From JBKQWK01 sp052139595 (GTDB taxonomy: Bacteria; Actinomycetota; Thermoleophilia; UBA2241): a stretch of DNA of 8,117 bases. This document shows, piece after piece, positions 5,290 through 8,117 of this stretch (its first letter is position 1; every line of letters begins with the position of its first letter). Below the pieces are notes generated by a model, which was not told the origin of the DNA, did no database searches, and saw only the letters and a program-made list of their open reading frames with translations. The position numbers were made by a program, and so were the translations under genes. The stretch covers positions 1 through 8,117 of the forward strand of contig JBKQWK010000144.1 of the NCBI GenBank assembly GCA_052139595.1, written 5' to 3'.

Positions 5290-6060
5290 CTATTTCAGGA
5301 AGAAGGCAACCGCAACGGCGAGGCCGAGCGCAAGCATGACGCCGCGCAGGATACCGGCTGGGACCTTACCGGTGAACTGGCCGCCGAGCGTGCCGCCCAG
5401 CAACGCGCCGACCGCCATGACCGCTGCGGCCGACCAGACGACCTTGCCGGTGGCAGCAAAAAGAATGGCCACGGCGCCGTTGGCAAGCAGCGACAGGGTC
5501 TGTTTCAGCGCGTTCACACGTCTGAGCGAATCGGGCAGCACCAAAGAAAAGAGCGCCAGCATGATGATGCCGAGGCCCGCGCCAAAGTAGCCCCCGTAGA
5601 TCGCGCCGGCGAACGCGGTGACGCCGACGCCGACCGGGTTCTCCGGTTTTCCGGTCGCCGGCGGTTGCAATCGCTGCGCGGCCATCCTCTTGAGCCAGGG
5701 CTCGGCCGCCAGCAGGGCGGTGGCCAGCAGAATGAGCCAGGGAACCAGTGAGTCAAAGAGCGCAGCGCCTGTTTTGAACAGCAGCACGCCGCCGATGATG
5801 CCGCCAGCCACCGCCGGCAGCGCCATCACCGCGACCCGACGTCGCTGGCCGTGCAGGTCATGCCGCTGAGCAATCGTGCCGCCGAGGTATCCCGGCACGA
5901 GGGCGACCGTGTTCGTGACGTTCGCGTTCAGGGCGGGCACACCCATGGCCGTAAGGGCGGGGAACGTGATGAGCGTTCCCCCTCCCGCCAGCGCGTTGAT
6001 CGCACCGCCCCCAACGGCGGCCAGCGTCAGCAGCCCCAGATGGACTCCGGAGGGGTTCAC
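5290..6060 (-). CDS. TauE/SafE-family membrane permease (putative sulfite/anion exporter)
   Basis: This 256-residue integral membrane protein is mostly hydrophobic, with about seven or eight predicted membrane segments. It has the two glycine-rich signature repeats of the TauE/SafE (DUF81) family: GAINALAGGGT followed by LITFPAL (residues 19-36), and AIYGGYFGAGLGI (153-165). The conserved NVTNTVALVPGYLGG (47-61) follows the first repeat. A charged, Pro-rich loop near 120-142 separates the two halves. Family members export sulfite or sulfoacetate or carry other organic anions. Many have no known substrate, and no sulfur gene lies nearby to point to one. The chosen start is GTG, with no Shine-Dalgarno sequence but a pyrimidine-rich CTCTCCCTCTCC just upstream. 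An in-frame TGA lies only ten codons further up, so the true start is at or within a few codons of this site. Confidence 0.88.
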   Translation of the reverse strand: MNPSGVHLGLLTLAAVGGGAINALAGGGTLITFPALTAMGVPALNANVTNTVALVPGYLGGTIAQRHDLHGQRRRVAVMALPAVAGGIIGGVLLFKTGAALFDSLVPWLILLATALLAAEPWLKRMAAQRLQPPATGKPENPVGVGVTAFAGAIYGGYFGAGLGIIMLALFSLVLPDSLRRVNALKQTLSLLANGAVAILFAATGKVVWSAAAVMAVGALLGGTLGGQFTGKVPAGILRGVMLALGLAVAVAFFLK

Positions 6061-6392
6061 GCAGGAGAGGGAGAGCAGAATCGGCTTTCAGCCGCTGGCG
6101 ATGGAGGTGACGGACGCCTCATGAACTCGGCGACACAATGAGCAGGGCAGATTTCATGGGTCACTCCAGAGCGAGACTTCCACCACTGAGGGACGAGCTA
6201 CGCGAGTAGCGGAGAGGTTACCATCGAAGCCTCCGTCTTGCTTTCCTTGGGTATGGCGGCTAGCGTGGAATCGATGATTGCGCGCCCTTTGCCGCTCTTC
6301 GGGTGTCAGTGCGGGTCGCGACAACCGACAACGCCGATACCGCCTGTGCGAGGGTGGATCCAGCAGATATGTTGACCTCAGGGATTTCGTAC
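6061..6392. other. divergent intergenic region before the acyltransferase
   Basis: This stretch of about 330 bases lies between two outward-facing genes. The part from 6303 could be an N-terminal extension of the acyltransferase from GTG codons, but these lack Shine-Dalgarno sequences and the encoded residues look unlike the family. Structures seen: a hairpin CGGCT/AGCCG (6082-6086, 6090-6094), and GCTAC/GTAGC (6197-6201, 6206-6210) closed by a GCGA loop of GNRA type. CGGAG/CTCCG (6210-6214, 6231-6235) is followed by a T-rich TCTTGCTTT. No promoter is clear: TTGCTT (6238-6243) and TAGCGT (6261-6266) have 17-base spacing but match the consensus poorly. Confidence 0.4.
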
Positions 6393-7028
6393 ATGCGCAC
6401 GCGACAGAGTGACCAAGCGCGCAGACGTGTGCTCTACACGGCCACGGAGTTTGTTGCCAGGCCGCTCTTTCGCAGCGCGTTCCGGCTCAACGTTGTCGCG
6501 CTCGAACGAATCCCGGCTCAGGGTCCACTCGTGATCGTCGCCAATCACGAGAGCAATCTCGACGGTTTCGTTCTGCTGTCGGTCTTCACGGACCGGCGCC
6601 TCACCTTTCTCTCCGCTGCCCACTTGTTCGAAAGGCCCATTATTGGGCGGTACTTGCGCGGCATTGGCGCACTACCGGTGAGTCTGGAGGGGCAGCACGC
6701 CAACGTCAGCAGTCTTCGCCGAGCACTTGCGATCCTTGCCGGCGGCGGGACGGTGGCCGTCTTTCCCCAAGGGGGGATCGCCCGCGACGAGACTCACGGC
6801 GGAGCGGTCTACCTGGCCCTGAAAGCCAAGGCGACGCTCCTTCCGGTGCACATCAGCGGCGCCAGGAAAGTCCTGCCGCCGGACGGCCAGTGGCCCTCCT
6901 TTGCTCGTCTTACGGTACGGATCGGCGTGCCTATTACGGCCCTCGAGATGGCCGCCGGGAATGCCAGTACCAGTGCCGCAGTCGCGGCGGGCACGAGGCT
7001 GATCGGAGAGAGACTGAGCCGGACCTGA
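6393..7028 (+). CDS. lysophospholipid (1-acyl-glycerol-3-phosphate) acyltransferase, PlsC-like
   Basis: This 211-residue acyltransferase of the PlsC/LPLAT family transfers a fatty acyl group to lysophosphatidate or a similar lysolipid at the inner membrane face. The catalytic H-x4-D motif is NHESNLD (His52, Asp57). The middle motif is GIGALPVSLEG (90-100). Motif III, which normally reads FPEG, is FPQG here (124-127), with Gln in place of the usual Glu. Motif IV is LLPVHISGA (149-157). A moderately hydrophobic, Arg-flanked N-terminus (11-37) fits peripheral membrane attachment. The start is uncertain. ATG 6393 has AGGGA eight bases upstream and gives a normal family N-terminus. ATG 6369 and GTG 6303 are in-frame alternatives that would give up to 241 residues. 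The gene stands alone, converging on the spermidine-synthase-like gene, so its exact lipid substrate is not indicated by context. Confidence 0.88.
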   Translation: MRTRQSDQARRRVLYTATEFVARPLFRSAFRLNVVALERIPAQGPLVIVANHESNLDGFVLLSVFTDRRLTFLSAAHLFERPIIGRYLRGIGALPVSLEGQHANVSSLRRALAILAGGGTVAVFPQGGIARDETHGGAVYLALKAKATLLPVHISGARKVLPPDGQWPSFARLTVRIGVPITALEMAAGNASTSAAVAAGTRLIGERLSRT

Positions 7029-7031
7029 CCC

Positions 7032-7069
7032 CCTGCTTTGCGGCCACAGCCGCCAGGCCGTATGGCAGG
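7032..7069. terminator. nested hairpin between convergent genes
   Basis: The 46-base gap between two convergent genes contains an outer inverted repeat CCTGC (7032-7036) with GCAGG (7065-7069). Inside it is a second stem, GCGGC (7040-7044) with GCCGC (7049-7053), with a CACA loop. The position suits a shared two-way terminator. There is no clear T tract, so the call is tentative. Confidence 0.3.
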
Positions 7070-7074
7070 CAGCG

Positions 7075-8117
7075 TCAGGGTGCAGTCGGCAGCGAGTGCT
7101 CGAGGACCTGGCGGCCGCGAGCCGCGTAGTCGACAATCATCGCATCGGTGATCCACTCGACCGGCGCGCGATCGTCAGTCCAGGGATCGGTCGACGGGCC
7201 GTGCGGCTGCATTTGCGCTGCAAGCAAGCGGGTGAGGGGCTGTACCAGCGGTGGCGCACTGACGAGGCGCTGGCGAAGTGCTGCGAGTGGTGCCGTCGTC
7301 GAGAGTCCGACGACGAGTTCGTTGAAACGCAGAGCAGGCCACACGACTACCTGCGGGAATTCGCTGGCCAATGTGCCGGCAATGTCGTTGACCAGCCGAT
7401 GGTCGCCGGGCACAGTCGAGACATTCAGGGCAACCATGCCTCCCGGCGTGAGGTGCCGCCGGCAGAGGGCAAAGAACTCGCGGGTGGCGAGGTAGAAGGG
7501 CACGTAGGGCTGGCGGTAGGCGTCGATCATGATCAGGTCGTAGCGTTTGTCGGTCGACTGCAGAAACGGTCGCGCGTCGGCCGAGTAGACCGTCAGGCGA
7601 GGATTGTCGTTGAGACCGAAGTAACGGCGCGCGACGGCCGTAACCTGTGGGTCGAGTTCCACGCCGTCAAAGGCGACGTGCGGGTACAGCACACCAAAGG
7701 CGCGGGCGGTTGTACCGGCCGCGTTGCCCAGCATGAGCACGTGACGCGCGGGATGGGTAAGCAGTGGCGGCAGCGTGAGGAACATGTCCCACTCGCCCCC
7801 GGTGAACACAGTGTCCGGTCGCCACACGGAGTGCACTGCGTAGCCTTCGTTCAGGTACAGGTAGCGGACCGTGTTGGCGCCGCTGCCCTGTTGCACGACC
7901 TCGATGAACTGATAACTTGATTCGCCCTCATAGATCACGCCCGGCTCTGGCTTGACCAGGCCAGGCGGCAGCACGAGCAGCAAGCCGAGCGCCGTCGCGG
8001 CAGCGAGCCAGCGCCGCGGCAGGAGTGTCGCGCCGGCGAAGGCAACAATCGCCGCGGCGCCGAGCAGCGTGCGCTGCGTGCCGATGAGCGGGATCGTTAC
8101 GAGCGCCGGGATGAAGG
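7075..8117 (-). CDS. fused membrane/spermidine-synthase-like protein, N-terminus outside window
   Basis: The frame is open to the window edge, giving the last 346 residues. The first 50 or so (FIPALVTIPLIGTQRTLLGA and on) are hydrophobic and match the final membrane segments of fused MFS-like/spermidine synthase proteins. Treating the TTG at 7983 as a start would be wrong, because the coding pattern runs through it. The rest is a Rossmann-type spermidine synthase domain. It has the entry region HSVWRPDTVFTGGEWD, then the glycine motif LGNAAGTT (GNAAG at 130-134), the acidic GVELDP (Glu153, Asp155), DARPF (Asp180) and MIDAYRQ (Asp198, Tyr200). The glycine motif differs from the GGGDG of SpeE, so aminopropyl transfer is not assured. 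Many membrane-fused members have no proven substrate. No speD or other polyamine gene lies in the window. Numbering is within the visible fragment. Confidence 0.85.
   Translation of the reverse strand, partial: FIPALVTIPLIGTQRTLLGAAAIVAFAGATLLPRRWLAAATALGLLLVLPPGLVKPEPGVIYEGESSYQFIEVVQQGSGANTVRYLYLNEGYAVHSVWRPDTVFTGGEWDMFLTLPPLLTHPARHVLMLGNAAGTTARAFGVLYPHVAFDGVELDPQVTAVARRYFGLNDNPRLTVYSADARPFLQSTDKRYDLIMIDAYRQPYVPFYLATREFFALCRRHLTPGGMVALNVSTVPGDHRLVNDIAGTLASEFPQVVVWPALRFNELVVGLSTTAPLAALRQRLVSAPPLVQPLTRLLAAQMQPHGPSTDPWTDDRAPVEWITDAMIVDYAARGRQVLEHSLPTAP

Noticed and set aside
4450..5751. Long plus-strand open frame (433 codons) across the helicase start and the TauE-like gene
   Set aside because: It is antisense to two well-supported genes, spans their intergenic gap, has no Shine-Dalgarno sequence and its product resembles no family. 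Such frames are common opposite high-GC genes.
5959..5981. Perfect 8-bp hairpin GGGGAACG/CGTTCCCC
   Set aside because: It lies within the codons of the conserved GGGTLITFP segment of the TauE-like protein and is best explained by coding constraint.
6150..6245. Possible T-box or riboswitch leader before the acyltransferase
   Set aside because: The conserved T-box antiterminator sequence and other known riboswitch cores are not present. Only short generic hairpins are seen.
6238..6266. TTGCTT-N17-TAGCGT as a sigma-70 promoter
   Set aside because: Each hexamer matches the consensus at only three positions, no better than chance in this sequence.
7981..7983. TTG as the start of the spermidine-synthase-like gene
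   Set aside because: The same frame continues upstream to the window edge with hydrophobic, family-like sequence, so this codon is an internal Leu.

Overview
This is a high-GC window (clearly GC-rich throughout, by eye about two thirds) with bacterial gene structure. Genes use ATG or GTG starts, most with good Shine-Dalgarno sequences, and intergenic gaps are short. The mix of a fused membrane/spermidine-synthase-like protein, a UvrD/PcrA-like helicase, a Chloroflexota-style aldo/keto reductase and a GAAC-N4-GTTC (Gram-positive type) LexA-like box suggests Chloroflexota or a neighbouring high-GC lineage such as Actinobacteria. This is inference from remembered homologues and was not checked by search. 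I see no phage, transposon, CRISPR, rRNA or tRNA signatures.

Layout from left to right. Positions 1-54 (-) hold the first 18 codons of a VOC (glyoxalase/bleomycin-resistance) protein cut by the window edge. About 310 bases without a gene follow. A HAD-family beta-phosphoglucomutase-like hydrolase lies at 386-1222 (-), with a 9-bp hairpin touching its stop codon. A divergent spacer separates it from a UspA-type universal stress protein at 1500-1940 (+), whose upstream region carries nested TGACGT repeats and palindromes. The next gap has a 17-bp direct repeat and a GC-rich hairpin between convergent genes. An aldo/keto reductase (2101-3087, -) lies 45 bp downstream of a 671-residue UvrD/PcrA-like superfamily 1A helicase (3133-5148, -), so the two may be co-transcribed. 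A TauE/SafE-family membrane permease (5290-6060, -) lies upstream of the helicase on the same strand. A divergent region of about 330 bases leads to a PlsC-type 1-acylglycerol-phosphate acyltransferase (about 6393-7028, +). This gene converges on the spermidine-synthase-like gene (7075-8117, -), whose membrane N-terminus runs off the window.

The genes do not form an obvious single pathway or an undescribed system. They look like ordinary chromosomal housekeeping and stress genes: sugar phosphate handling, stress response, redox, DNA repair, anion export and lipid synthesis. The strongest non-coding signal is a 41-bp cluster of three contiguous palindromes directly upstream of the helicase start (5152-5192). 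One of them is a perfect CGAAC-N4-GTTCG that overlaps the Shine-Dalgarno sequence and suggests SOS (LexA) control of the helicase.
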